DNA of 64,000 nt, from positions 1 to 64,000 of the forward strand of contig CAKVGK010000003.1 of NCBI GenBank assembly GCA_934747385.1. Direction: 5' to 3'. Every line of letters starts with the position of its first letter. Positions within the stretch are counted from its first letter, which is position 1. This document shows, piece after piece, positions 25,156-34,008 of the stretch. The position numbers were made by a program, and so were the translations under genes. Under the pieces are notes generated by a model that ran no database searches, had not been told where the DNA came from, and saw only the letters and a program-made list of their open reading frames with translations. The stretch comes from an uncultured Clostridia bacterium. GTDB lineage: Bacteria; Bacillota; Clostridia; Christensenellales; UBA1242.

Positions 25156-26733
25156 TTAACCATTGGCGATTTCGTTAAGTTCGGCAATTTCTTTGTTTAT
25201 GTCAAGGCGTTGATACAAATTTTCACCTTTTATAACTGGTGTGCCGTCAGCAATAAAGCCAAAATCGGCATATTCATTGAATGATGTTGGCACTTTTAAG
25301 CCCCAGTTAGCGTAAACCATTTTTGGTTTGTCAGTTAAGAATGGCAAAAGCAATGTGTTTGCAATTATAATTGCTTCGCTTATTAGGTTCATAACAGTAT
25401 TTATGCGTGCAGTGTTGCTTTCTTTAAACAATACCCAAGGTGCCGTTTCGTCAATATACTTGTTTGTGCGTGAGAACATTTCAAAAATCGTGTTTAATGC
25501 GCCACTTGGATTAATATCTTCCATTTGTTCAAACACTTTGGCACGTTTGCTGCGGATTTCTGACACAAATGTGTTGTCAATTTCTGTCAACCCGCCCGCT
25601 TTGTTGAGTGTACCATTCAAATATTTGCCAATCATACCACAAGTGCGGGACACAAGATTGCCATATTCGTTTGCAAGGTTTGTGTTAAATGCGTTTAAAA
25701 ACAAATCTTGACTATATGGTCCGTCTTGCCCAAACTGAACTTCTTTTGTCAAGAACAAACGCACACTGTCCAAACCATAACGTGCCACAAGCACACGTGG
25801 GTCAATAACTTCCTTTTTGCCTGTTTCTTTTGATTTGCTCAATTTATCGTTGCCAAACAAAAGCCAACCATGACCATAAATTTGTTTTGGAAGAGGCAAA
25901 TCAAGTGCCATTAAAATTGCAGGCCAAATGATTGCGTGGAAGCGTACGATTTCTTTGCCCACAACGTGAACATCTGCTGGCCAAAATTTGTTGAAGTTTG
26001 TTTCATCTTCTTGCAAATAGCCCAATGCTGAAAGGTAGTTTGGCAATGCATCAATCCAAACATAAATTGTGTGCTTTGGGTCAAATTCAACTGGCACGCC
26101 CCATTTTACACTTGTGCGGCTAACACACAAATCTTTAAGCCCTGGTTTGATAAAGTTGTTAATCATTTCATTAACGCGAGATTGTGGGCGCAAAAAGTAT
26201 GGATTGGTTTTGTATAAATTTAAAATTTTGTCTTGATATTCGCTAAGGCGGAAGAAATATGCCTCTTCTTCCATTGGTTCAACAGGTCTGCCACAGTCTG
26301 GGCATTTACCGTCAACCAATTGTTCTTCCGTCCAAAAACTTTCACATGGAGTGCAATACAAACCTTTGTAGCTAGATTTGTAAATTTGACCTTTTTCATA
26401 CAACTTGTTAAAGATTTTTTGCACGGTTTTAACATGATAATCGTCTGTCGTGCGGATGAATTTGTCGTAAGAAATATCAAGCATTTTCCACAATGCTTTT
26501 GTGTCGTCAATTATCTCGTTAAGATACTCCATTTCTGGTTTGCCACAAGCCAAAGCCTTCTTTTCAATTTTTTGGCCGTGTTCATCAGTTCCAGTAAGGT
26601 AAAAAACATCTTTACCACACATTCGATTGAACCTTGCCAAACTGTCACACACAACAGTTGTGTAGCAATTGCCAAGTGTTAATTTATTGCTTGGGTAATA
26701 AATTGGTGTTGTGATATAAAATGTGTTTTTCAT
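25156..26733 (-). CDS. metG: Methionyl-tRNA synthetase
   Basis: The 525-residue class I synthetase charges tRNA-Met. The HIGH box is degenerate: PIYYPSNKLTLGNCYTTV has TLGN where many have HIGH or HIGN. The KMSKS loop is KLSKSKETGK. A zinc knuckle lies in CTPCESFWTEEQ and CPDCGRP. The ADVHVVGKEIVRFHAIIWPA segment is typical of MetG. It lacks the C-terminal EMAP-like tRNA-binding domain found in longer forms. ATG at 26733 follows AAAAGGAAA. The leader contains a hairpin and a duplicated RBS-like block (26749-26826). Confidence 0.95.
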   Translation of the reverse strand: MKNTFYITTPIYYPSNKLTLGNCYTTVVCDSLARFNRMCGKDVFYLTGTDEHGQKIEKKALACGKPEMEYLNEIIDDTKALWKMLDISYDKFIRTTDDYHVKTVQKIFNKLYEKGQIYKSSYKGLYCTPCESFWTEEQLVDGKCPDCGRPVEPMEEEAYFFRLSEYQDKILNLYKTNPYFLRPQSRVNEMINNFIKPGLKDLCVSRTSVKWGVPVEFDPKHTIYVWIDALPNYLSALGYLQEDETNFNKFWPADVHVVGKEIVRFHAIIWPAILMALDLPLPKQIYGHGWLLFGNDKLSKSKETGKKEVIDPRVLVARYGLDSVRLFLTKEVQFGQDGPYSQDLFLNAFNTNLANEYGNLVSRTCGMIGKYLNGTLNKAGGLTEIDNTFVSEIRSKRAKVFEQMEDINPSGALNTIFEMFSRTNKYIDETAPWVLFKESNTARINTVMNLISEAIIIANTLLLPFLTDKPKMVYANWGLKVPTSFNEYADFGFIADGTPVIKGENLYQRLDINKEIAELNEIANG

Positions 26734-26748
26734 AATATTTTCCTTTTA

Positions 26749-26826
26749 GATTGATGAATGCTTGCATTTCAGCAAGCGGAAAGGGAATTATATATCGTTC
26801 TAAGATATGTTTTTTCTCCTTTTTGG
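26749..26826 (-). promoter_or_regulatory. metG leader with hairpin and second RBS-like block
   Basis: GCTTGC-ATTTCA-GCAAGC forms a 6-base stem (26762-26779 region). It is followed on the plus strand by an AT inverted repeat (ATATATC, AGATAT) and by CTCCTTTTT, the complement of a Shine-Dalgarno. The order resembles the block at 27980-28064 ahead of the YqeY gene. No T-box (no T-box consensus sequence) was seen. Confidence 0.4.
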
Positions 26827-26882
26827 TTTTTTCGGATTTGTGTTGTTTTTGTTTTTTATTAAACGCGCAACAAACCCTTGTT

Positions 26883-27467
26883 TTATTTTAATCTTTCGAT
26901 TAGATATGCCATGTAGTGTTTGCTGTCAAACTCAAGTTTGTATTTGTCCAATTTTGACTTTGGGTAGTGCTCTGGGTGTGGATTGCGGAACTTCTTTTTC
27001 TTTATTATTTTAAAACCCTTTTCTTTAAGATATTGTTCAATATATCTAAAATGCACGCAAGGGTCTTCCCAAATATCCACAAGCACAAAATATTTGCTGC
27101 GGATATCCATAATTTGGTGGAACAGGTTTTCAAACGAATTGCCAAAATTTGACGCTTCACCAAGCACCAAATGCATTAAGCAAAAATCATACCTTTTGCG
27201 GATGCAAGACGAGCAAATGTCTGTTTCAATCACATCCAAACGCTTGCTGCCAATGGCGGATTGCAATGGATTTTTTTTGCGGTTGTCACCCGGATAAACA
27301 ATAGCATCAACATGTGCAGTTGGAAAATATTTAAGCAAAATGCTTGCGCTGATTTTTCCACTGCCAGAATCAATGATTTGCTTGATTTCCGCATTTTTTA
27401 GTGGCCTAATCATAGTTTTTATGATTTTGTCGTGTATCGTTTTTGAAGTGTTAACTAATTTTTCCAC
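26883..27467 (-). CDS. SAM-methyltransferase-like protein, degenerate, function unknown
   Basis: The 194-residue protein has a Rossmann-like pattern: IIDSGSGKISASILLKYFPT (motif I-like), DAIVYPGDNRK at strand 2, LDVIETDICSS at strand 3, and YDFCLMHLVLGEAS at strand 4. This is the layout of class I SAM methyltransferases, but the glycine-rich loop is poor, so SAM binding is uncertain. It is not TrmK. It lies between metG and the YqeY gene on the same strand. No SD is obvious beyond GGGGTG upstream of the ATG at 27467. Confidence 0.5.
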   Translation of the reverse strand: MEKLVNTSKTIHDKIIKTMIRPLKNAEIKQIIDSGSGKISASILLKYFPTAHVDAIVYPGDNRKKNPLQSAIGSKRLDVIETDICSSCIRKRYDFCLMHLVLGEASNFGNSFENLFHQIMDIRSKYFVLVDIWEDPCVHFRYIEQYLKEKGFKIIKKKKFRNPHPEHYPKSKLDKYKLEFDSKHYMAYLIERLK

Positions 27468-27510
27468 ATTTCACCCCTTTGTTTGTGCAAAAAATTTAAA
27501 ATTACAATAT

Positions 27511-27930
27511 TTAACCGCGAGCGATACGATTGACCAATCCCATGTCCACTTGACCGGCATAGTTGGCTTTAAAGTGTTTCATAACACTTGGAATTGATTT
27601 GTCGTCAAGACCTGCAATAATGTTGCGGATTTCATCTTCTCCAAGCATTTTAGGCAAATACTTTTCAATGATTTCTTTTTGGCGATCTATATTTTCAGCT
27701 TCCGCGCTGTTGCCCACTTTAACATAGTTTTCCTTTTCCTCGGTCAACTCTTTGATTGTTTTTTGAATGATTTGAATTGTATCAATGTCGGTAAGTTCCT
27801 TGCCGTCTTTTTTGAGTTCAATGCCAGCAAGCAAGCATTTGTTCATAACAACGCCATAGATTGCACGAGCCAAGGCGTCGTGGTCTTTCATTGCTTGAAC
27901 ATTGTCTTTTTTAATTTGTTCTAAAATCAT
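27511..27930 (-). CDS. YqeY / GatB-tail domain protein
   Basis: The 139-residue protein matches the YqeY family: NVQAMKDHDALARAIYGVVM at the start, EKYLPKMLGEDEIRNII in the middle, and a C-terminal helix ending in DMGLVNRIARG. Family members resemble the tail of the GatB subunit of tRNA amidotransferase and bind tRNA-like RNA; the role of the stand-alone protein is not settled. Length is typical (about 145-150). AAAAGGAG lies 7-8 bases before the ATG at 27930. The upstream region carries three palindrome-plus-RBS repeats. Confidence 0.88.
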   Translation of the reverse strand: MILEQIKKDNVQAMKDHDALARAIYGVVMNKCLLAGIELKKDGKELTDIDTIQIIQKTIKELTEEKENYVKVGNSAEAENIDRQKEIIEKYLPKMLGEDEIRNIIAGLDDKSIPSVMKHFKANYAGQVDMGLVNRIARG

Positions 27931-27950
27931 AATAATTCTCCTTTTAAGGA

Positions 27951-28108
27951 ATTATTATATCACACTTGATATAATGCTCCTTTTTGATTAATAATTGCTT
28001 GCAAATTAGCAAGCATAAAGGTGATATTTATATCACGCTAGAGATATAATTATCTCCTTTTAGGAGGGGTATTATATCAGCCTTGATATAATTTCTCTCC
28101 TTTTTGGG
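27951..28108 (-). repeat. Three palindrome plus RBS-like repeats in the YqeY leader
   Basis: ATTATATCA-N4-TGATATAAT is perfect at 27954-27975 and 28071-28092; a diverged copy with 8-base arms lies at 28027-28050, next to another palindrome GTGATAT-TT-ATATCAC (28021-28036). Each copy is followed on the plus strand by CTCCTTTT, the complement of AAAAGGAG, as at the true start. A hairpin GCTTGC-N6-GCAAGC lies at about 27997-28014. Confidence 0.75.
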
Positions 28109-28202
28109 GTGTAAATCACACTAAATATAAGCGCCCCATTTTTTAATTTTTAATATTTAACATTTTTATAGAATGTGTTTTTAACTTACGCAAGAGTTTG
28201 GA

Positions 28203-29633
28203 CTATTCTCCAAAAGCGTCGTCAATGTCTTTATCAACAACCGCGGTCATAACATTATCTTTTTGCACCTTGCTTGTATTTTTAGTGTACAAATTGTCTT
28301 TGCCAGGTTCATAAAATTGAGTGTACTCCCCTTTAAATTTAATTGGAATGTTGCCGCGTTCACCATTACGGTGTTTTGCAATAACAAGAGAATAATCTTT
28401 TGAACCGTCGTTGGTGTCTGGCACGTCTTCAAGAGCAGTGTCTGCAATAAACATAACAATATCTGCGTCTTGCTCAATAGAGCCAGATTCACGGAGGTCA
28501 CTCAACTGTGGAGTTTTGTCCGCACGTTTTTCACTTTCACGATTCAACTGTGAAAGCAACAGGATTGGCACATGCAATTCACGCGCTGCAAGTTTAATAC
28601 TACGCGTTAAATCTGCAACTTCTTGTTGGCGGTTGTTGTCTTTTGTTGCGCGCTCACTCTTCATCAATTGAAGGTAGTCCACAATAACCATATCTAGACC
28701 ATGTTGCGCTTTCAATCTGCGGCATTTGGACAAAATTTCACTTGGTGTGATTGTGGTTGTGTCGTCGATATAAATATTTGTGTTTTCAAGTATCTTCTTG
28801 GTTTCAAAAATTGTGTTCCAGATATTATTATCTTTTGTGCCGGATTTTACGTCGTTCATTGGCACTCTACCTGTTGCACACATATATCTTTGAGCAACTT
28901 GCAAAGCAGACATTTCAAGGTCAAACATTGCAACTGATTTGCCGTGTTTGAGTGCAGCATTAATTGCAAAGTTAACTGCCAAGGTGGTTTTACCAATACC
29001 TGGACGAGCAGCGATAATGATAAGTTCGCCGTCCTTAAAGCCGTTTGTCATGCGGTCAAGCGTTGGAAAGCCAACTTTAACACCAGCATTTGCATTTGGG
29101 TCAATCGCCAATTTTTCCATAAGGTCAATTGCCTCAGTTACACCAACTCGAATATGTTCCAATTCGCTTGTTCGCCTTGTTTGTGAAATGTCAAAAATAA
29201 ATTTTTCCGCCCTTTCTAGCACCTCTTTTGCAGTTTTACCCTCAAAAGCGTCGTTAATTGTTTGCTCACTGGCTTGAATAACCTCACGTAAAGTGCCGTC
29301 GTTTTTAACAATCTCTGCATAGTGCTTAAAATTTGCTGCACTAGGCACAAAGTTGGTTAAGTCTGTGATATACCCCAAACCGCCAACCTCTTCAAGTTGC
29401 CCATTGTTTGTTAGCATTTTGCTTACGGTTATGTAGTCATTAGGAATGTCTAAGGAATAGTTCTGCAACATTGCCTGATAAATTTTTTGGTGTGCGTTGG
29501 AATAGAAATCTGTTGGTTTAATCATGGAAAAAACTTCCATGCACGCGTCTTGCGACAAGAACAAACAGCCCAACAATGCCTGTTCTGCCTCCAAATCGTT
29601 TGGCAACATTCTTGCAATTTTTTCTTTTGCCAT
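28203..29633 (-). CDS. dnaB: Replicative DNA helicase
   Basis: The 476-residue hexameric helicase unwinds DNA at the fork. The N-terminal primase-interacting domain starts with PNDLEAEQALLGCLFLSQDA. The RecA-like domain has Walker A in AARPGIGKTTLAVNFA, Walker B in DMVIVDYLQLM, and the DnaB-specific LLSQLNRESEKRADKTPQLS and LRESGSIEQDADIV. No intein is present. AGGAGG lies before the ATG at 29633. It follows typA and a small membrane gene on the same strand. Confidence 0.98.
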   Translation of the reverse strand: MAKEKIARMLPNDLEAEQALLGCLFLSQDACMEVFSMIKPTDFYSNAHQKIYQAMLQNYSLDIPNDYITVSKMLTNNGQLEEVGGLGYITDLTNFVPSAANFKHYAEIVKNDGTLREVIQASEQTINDAFEGKTAKEVLERAEKFIFDISQTRRTSELEHIRVGVTEAIDLMEKLAIDPNANAGVKVGFPTLDRMTNGFKDGELIIIAARPGIGKTTLAVNFAINAALKHGKSVAMFDLEMSALQVAQRYMCATGRVPMNDVKSGTKDNNIWNTIFETKKILENTNIYIDDTTTITPSEILSKCRRLKAQHGLDMVIVDYLQLMKSERATKDNNRQQEVADLTRSIKLAARELHVPILLLSQLNRESEKRADKTPQLSDLRESGSIEQDADIVMFIADTALEDVPDTNDGSKDYSLVIAKHRNGERGNIPIKFKGEYTQFYEPGKDNLYTKNTSKVQKDNVMTAVVDKDIDDAFGE

Positions 29634-29658
29634 AAACCCTCCTAAAAGTTAAATAATT

Positions 29659-29928
29659 TTACTTAAACACGTCTTTTTTAGTGCCCAGCAATTCATCTGC
29701 CTGCTTGCGTTTTTCCTTTGCACGAGTGATTAACTCTTCAATCAAAACAGCCAGACCCATAATGATTATAAAGATAAATATTTGCCAAAAATTGCTTGTG
29801 ATTATGTTGCGAGTTAAATACGCAAACACAATAAGCACCGGCAAACAGCAAAGCATTGTTATTGCAATACGCTTTGCAACCTTCATTGCTTTTGCATAAG
29901 TTTGACTTCTTTGATTGACAGGTCTCAT
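29659..29928 (-). CDS. Small two-helix membrane protein, unknown
   Basis: The 89-residue protein has two hydrophobic segments (about residues 23-42 and 48-66) and a Lys-rich C-terminus. Its ATG overlaps the typA stop in TAATG, so it is translated with typA. No family is recognised. The placement between typA and dnaB gives no functional clue. Confidence 0.65.
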   Translation of the reverse strand: MRPVNQRSQTYAKAMKVAKRIAITMLCCLPVLIVFAYLTRNIITSNFWQIFIFIIIMGLAVLIEELITRAKEKRKQADELLGTKKDVFK

Positions 29929-31745
29929 TAATCCTCCACAACCGGTTTTCTTGCCTTGGCACGAAGTGAATGGTCTAAAATACGTTTTCTAATACGAACA
30001 CTTTGTGGTGTTATTTCCACAAGTTCGTCATCTGCAATAAATTCAAGTGCTTCTTCAAGCGTCAATGGTTTGATTGGTGTAAGTTTAAGAGCGTCGTCGC
30101 TGGCACTGCTTCGAGTGTTGGTGAGTTGTTTCTTTTTGCAAACGTTAACAACAATATCTTCACCCTTAGGGTTTGCACCAACAACTTGACCCATATAAAC
30201 TTTGTCGCCAGGGCCAACAAGCAATCTGCCGCGACCTTGAGCGTTGAACAAACCATAAGTGATTGCCTCGCCAGTTTCGTAACTGATAAGCGAGCCAAAG
30301 TTGCGGCCTTCAATATCGCCCTTGTATGGTTGATAACTGTCAAACACAAAACTCATAACGCCTTCACCGCGAGTGTCGGTGAGCATTTGAGATTTATAAC
30401 CAAACAAACCACGGCTTGGCACCAAGAATTGCAAACGCATGCGGCTGCCGATTGGTGTCATGCTGATAAGCTCACCTTTCTTAACGCCCATGCTCATCAT
30501 TATTGAGCCAACGCTATCTTCTGGCACGTCGATTACAAGTTTATCTATAGGTTCGCATTTAACGCCATCAATGTTTTTGAACAATACACGTGGACGGCTG
30601 ACCTGAAATTCATAACCATCACGGCGCATGTTTTCAATAAGAATAGATAGGTGCATTTCGCCTCTGCCGCGCACTTTGAATTGGTCGGCAGTGTCGCCAT
30701 CACTAACCTGCAAAGACAAGTCTTTAACAGCCTCTTTGTAAAGTCTGTCTTTCAGGTGGCGGCTTGTGACATATTTGCCTTCCTTACCTGCAAAAGGACT
30801 ATCGTTAACCATAAATGTCATTTCAACGCTTGGTTCACTGATTTTAACAAATGGAAGAGCTGCCATATCTGGAGTTTCGCTGATTGTGTCGCCAATTGTG
30901 ATGTCTGGAATGCCGGCAATGCACACAATGTCGCCTGCTGTGCCAAGTTCAATAGGATCACGTTTTAAACCATCAAAGTTAAAGATGTTAACTGCTTTGC
31001 CTTGATATTTTTTGTTATCGTCAAAATAGTTTTTAACATAAACAGTTTGGTTAAGTTTGAGTGTGCCAGATTCAATTTTGCCAACTGCCAGTTTGCCCAA
31101 AAAGTCGTTTTGTTCAGTGCTGGAAACAAGCATTTGGAAAGGTGCAGATGTGTCCATTTTTGGTGGGTCAATGTAATTTACAATTGCTTCAAACAAAGGT
31201 TTCATGTCTGTGCCTGGTTTGTGATAGTCGGTTGTTGCAATGCCAGTGCGCGCACTTGCGTAAATGATTGGGCACATAAGTTGCTCGTCAGTTGCGTTGA
31301 GGTCAAGCATAAGTTCAAGCACTTCGTCCGCAACCACGTCCAACCTAGCATCTGGGCGGTCAATTTTGTTGATTACAATGATAACCTTCAAATTGAGTTC
31401 AAGCGCTTTTTCAAGCACAAAACGTGTTTGAGGCATTGGACCTTCAAAAGCGTCCACAACCAAAAGCACACCATCAACCATTTTAAGCACACGTTCAACC
31501 TCACCTCCAAAGTCAGCATGACCAGGAGTGTCCACAATATTAATTTTTGTGTTGCCAAAAAAAGCAGAACAGTTTTTGCTCAAAATTGTGATTCCGCGTT
31601 CGCGTTCCAATGCGTTAGAGTCCATAACCCTATCTTGTACTTCTTGATTTTCTCTAAAAATGCCACCTTGTTTCAGCAAAGCATTAACCAGGCTTGTTTT
31701 GCCGTGGTCAACGTGGGCAATGATTGCAATGTTTCTAATATCCAT
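29928..31745 (-). CDS. typA: Ribosome-associated GTPase TypA/BipA
   Basis: The 605-residue translational GTPase has G1 in AHVDHGKTSL, G2 in RERGITI, G3 in DTPGHADFGG, and G4 in NKIDRP, followed by EF-G-like domains and the BipA-specific C-terminal region (GLFNAQGRGRLLVGPGDKVY). TypA helps 50S assembly and survival under stress. The ATG at 31745 has a weak purine-rich site upstream. A promoter lies at 31849-31877, giving about 100 bases of leader. Confidence 0.97.
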   Translation of the reverse strand: MDIRNIAIIAHVDHGKTSLVNALLKQGGIFRENQEVQDRVMDSNALERERGITILSKNCSAFFGNTKINIVDTPGHADFGGEVERVLKMVDGVLLVVDAFEGPMPQTRFVLEKALELNLKVIIVINKIDRPDARLDVVADEVLELMLDLNATDEQLMCPIIYASARTGIATTDYHKPGTDMKPLFEAIVNYIDPPKMDTSAPFQMLVSSTEQNDFLGKLAVGKIESGTLKLNQTVYVKNYFDDNKKYQGKAVNIFNFDGLKRDPIELGTAGDIVCIAGIPDITIGDTISETPDMAALPFVKISEPSVEMTFMVNDSPFAGKEGKYVTSRHLKDRLYKEAVKDLSLQVSDGDTADQFKVRGRGEMHLSILIENMRRDGYEFQVSRPRVLFKNIDGVKCEPIDKLVIDVPEDSVGSIMMSMGVKKGELISMTPIGSRMRLQFLVPSRGLFGYKSQMLTDTRGEGVMSFVFDSYQPYKGDIEGRNFGSLISYETGEAITYGLFNAQGRGRLLVGPGDKVYMGQVVGANPKGEDIVVNVCKKKQLTNTRSSASDDALKLTPIKPLTLEEALEFIADDELVEITPQSVRIRKRILDHSLRAKARKPVVED

Positions 31746-32120
31746 ATAAAAATTTTGTCCTTTTCTTTTAGATTTAACGTTTAATATATCAAGCCAGTTT
31801 TTCCGGCAATATATGTCAAATTGTTATTATTCTTTTAGATTAATTTATATAATAACACACGCGCGCGTAAAAATCAATAATTTGAGCAAATAATTTGCCA
31901 CAATAAAACAATAGTGACGTCAATAAAAACTGATTAAATTCATTAAACACCTCTAATTATTGCATAATTTACCAAAAAAATGGCCAAAAACACCTATTTT
32001 TAGGGCTTTTGGACGCAAAATATTGCGATTTACGTTTAATTTAGTTGATTTTTGCCAATCAATTTGTTAGTCTAACTATAAATAAGGGGGTTGAAGCCCT
32101 TTATTAAAAGGAGAAAAATT
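31746..32120. other. Gene-free interval between typA and HU
   Basis: The 375-base divergent region holds the typA promoter and leader, which includes a GCC-N-GGC imperfect hairpin near 31792-31808. The HU leader has AAGGG and CCCTT able to pair just before the RBS. No clear HU promoter with proper spacing was found. No small gene is visible. Confidence 0.5.
31849..31877 (-). promoter_or_regulatory. Predicted promoter of typA with alternating CA/CG spacer
   Basis: On the minus strand TTGATT (31877-31872) and TATTAT (31854-31849) are 17 bases apart. The spacer is an ACGCGCGCGTGTGT run of alternating purine and pyrimidine, unusual in this AT-rich sequence. Confidence 0.55.
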
Positions 32121-32405
32121 ATGAACACAGTTAGCGCAGGAGAATTTATCAAACAAGTTGCAGAAGCAACAGGTTATTCACAAGTTCAAGTTAAGGCAAT
32201 CCTTAATGCCGCTGGTGAACAACTTAAAGCCAACCTTAAGGCTGGCAAAGAATGCCATTTCATTGGTTACATGAACTTTGGCATTAAACAACGCAAAGCA
32301 CAAACAAAACTTAACCCATTCACAAAAGAAAAGGTTAAAGTTGCTGCTTGCAAAGTGCCAACCGTTAAGTTGAGCGCATCCTTCAAACAATTGTTGAAGA
32401 AATAA
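32121..32405 (+). CDS. HU-type DNA-binding protein
   Basis: From the ATG at 32121 the protein is 94 residues; AAAAGGAG lies 7 bases before it, which favours this start over an upstream ATG. It has the HU/IHF pattern: SAGEFIKQVAEATGYSQVQV, then NAAGEQLKANLKAGKECHFI and the arm-forming region NFGIKQRKAQTKLNPFTKEK. HU bends and compacts DNA. Some HU landmarks differ, since the arm lacks the usual GRNPxTG but has KLNPFTKEK in its place. It is monocistronic with a strong terminator. Confidence 0.88.
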   Translation: MNTVSAGEFIKQVAEATGYSQVQVKAILNAAGEQLKANLKAGKECHFIGYMNFGIKQRKAQTKLNPFTKEKVKVAACKVPTVKLSASFKQLLKK

Positions 32406-32417
32406 TTTTGAACCAAC

Positions 32418-32448
32418 AAAAAACTGCCGCATTCCGGCAGTTTTTTAT
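32418..32448. terminator. Bidirectional intrinsic terminator
   Basis: CTGCCG and CGGCAG pair around CATTC, with an A-run before and T-run after. It separates HU from the convergent GLUG-like gene. Confidence 0.92.
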
Positions 32449-32479
32449 TTAATTAATTTATCATTTGTTAAAATAAAAG

Positions 32480-33934
32480 TTAAAGTTCCGATACTTTTTT
32501 TTCTGTAGCCCCAGTCGTGTCTATGTCAGCCTGAGACCAATCCATACACCCAGCACCAGTAACATAACAATTCCTATTGTAGATAAATTGATTTTTTGGA
32601 AAGTCTAAATTATAAACAAGTTTATGACCTGCCCAAACAGCGGCTATTTTTCTGTTATTTTCTTTTTTCGCAAAAGTTGAGTTGTTGCCAATTTTAATTA
32701 AACAGCCCTGTATGTTAACCGTATAACTGTTTCCGCCAGATTCATTTATAAATCCCATCATGCCGCCAAAAGAAACAACGTCAGCTGAATCATTGGATTC
32801 ATTATTAATCACGACATTTCCGTTGAAAAAATTATTTAAAAGAATAACATTTTTAACATAACTACCTACTCCTATAATTCCACCAACATTTCCAAAATCC
32901 GCATATTTGTCTGGACGAATAGTTATATCACAATTCACATAGCAGTTGCTAACTGAAATATATGCCCAAGAATTATAACCTTCACCCTGCTTCTCTTCCC
33001 AGTCATAACCAACATAGCCAACAAGTCCTCCCACACTGCAATCTCCAGTATACCAACTCCAAAAAACATCAGATACAACATCAATTGATGAGTTTAACAC
33101 TTGACACTTAGAAATTTCCATATTTCCACAAGCATACCCAACTAGACATCCAACAGCAACAGTCGTTTGCCAGCATGACGAGTATTTTTTATCATTTTCA
33201 TGTGAATATAGTTCAATATTAACATTTTCCAAAGTTAAATTACTAATATTAGCACCATTTAACATTCCAAAGAAACCAGCACCATTCTTTTCTTCATTTT
33301 CTGGGAAAATTACCGAATCATATTGAGATTCATTTTCTCTTTTAATTAAAATATTAGAAACTTTATGCCCTTTTCCGTCAAAATCACCTTTAAAATATGA
33401 CTCATTGTCACACCCAATAGGAACCCAAACTTCACCTGAAAGGTTAATATCCTTTGTCAATGAAATGGTTTGCCCCTCGTATGAGTTACCATTGTTAACA
33501 TTATTTCTAAAATTTACTAGCCCTGTTTTGTCGCTTATGGTTATTGTTCCGTTTGTGGCAGCATAGGTTGCAACTGAAACTTTATTTATGGTTTTGTCCA
33601 TGGCTGAAAAATAATGTGTTTGATTATTTAATATGTAGTCAAACATAACTTCATTTGAGGTTATTTTAATTAAACCACTTAATTCTCCTTTATTGCCGCT
33701 GCCGGAGATTTTTATCTTTTGGCTGAGTTTGTCTATTGTGTTGTCTTCTTTTGTTATGCTATCTGTCAATTCAAACTTAACAACACCTGCTGTGGTTCGC
33801 AATATCGCTATGTTGTTTGGTGTTAGGTTGAGGATTAAACCTAGGGTTGTTAGCCCTGCCAATGCAAAACAAAAAATTAGTAAGAGTATGCTTACTGTTT
33901 TTTTGTATCTTAATATCTTATTCGCCCCTAACAT
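32480..33934 (-). CDS. Exported GLUG-motif-like surface protein
   Basis: The 484-residue protein has an N-terminal membrane signal (about residues 12-36, VSILLLIFCFALAGLTTLGL). The middle carries GLUG-like units: FDGKGHKVSNILIKR, GFFGMLNGANISNLTLENVN, VGCLVGYACGNMEISKC, VGGLVGYVGYDW and VGGIIGVGSYVKNVILLNNF. GLUG repeats are found in secreted and adhesin-like proteins, often with a beta-helix look. No C-terminal anchor is seen, so it may stay membrane-tethered by its signal. The end lacks repeats. Adjacent dut gives no functional link. Confidence 0.7.
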   Translation of the reverse strand: MLGANKILRYKKTVSILLLIFCFALAGLTTLGLILNLTPNNIAILRTTAGVVKFELTDSITKEDNTIDKLSQKIKISGSGNKGELSGLIKITSNEVMFDYILNNQTHYFSAMDKTINKVSVATYAATNGTITISDKTGLVNFRNNVNNGNSYEGQTISLTKDINLSGEVWVPIGCDNESYFKGDFDGKGHKVSNILIKRENESQYDSVIFPENEEKNGAGFFGMLNGANISNLTLENVNIELYSHENDKKYSSCWQTTVAVGCLVGYACGNMEISKCQVLNSSIDVVSDVFWSWYTGDCSVGGLVGYVGYDWEEKQGEGYNSWAYISVSNCYVNCDITIRPDKYADFGNVGGIIGVGSYVKNVILLNNFFNGNVVINNESNDSADVVSFGGMMGFINESGGNSYTVNIQGCLIKIGNNSTFAKKENNRKIAAVWAGHKLVYNLDFPKNQFIYNRNCYVTGAGCMDWSQADIDTTGATEKKVSEL

Positions 33935-34008
33935 TAATGTTAGTATACCTTAATTTTAAAAAAGTTGTCAAATAATTTGGATTGATTATTGAACATCAAT
34001 AAGTGAAA

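Noticed and set aside
26740..26882. T-box riboswitch for metG
   Set aside because: No AGGGTGGnACCGCG-type antiterminator sequence; only a short hairpin and RBS-like copy.
29928..31745. Tet(M)-like ribosomal protection protein
   Set aside because: The length and C-terminal region match TypA/BipA and lack the Tet(M)-specific end.
31002..31784. 260-residue open frame opposite typA
   Set aside because: It is antisense to a well-conserved GTPase gene, has low-complexity Cys/His/Phe-rich translation, and no RBS.
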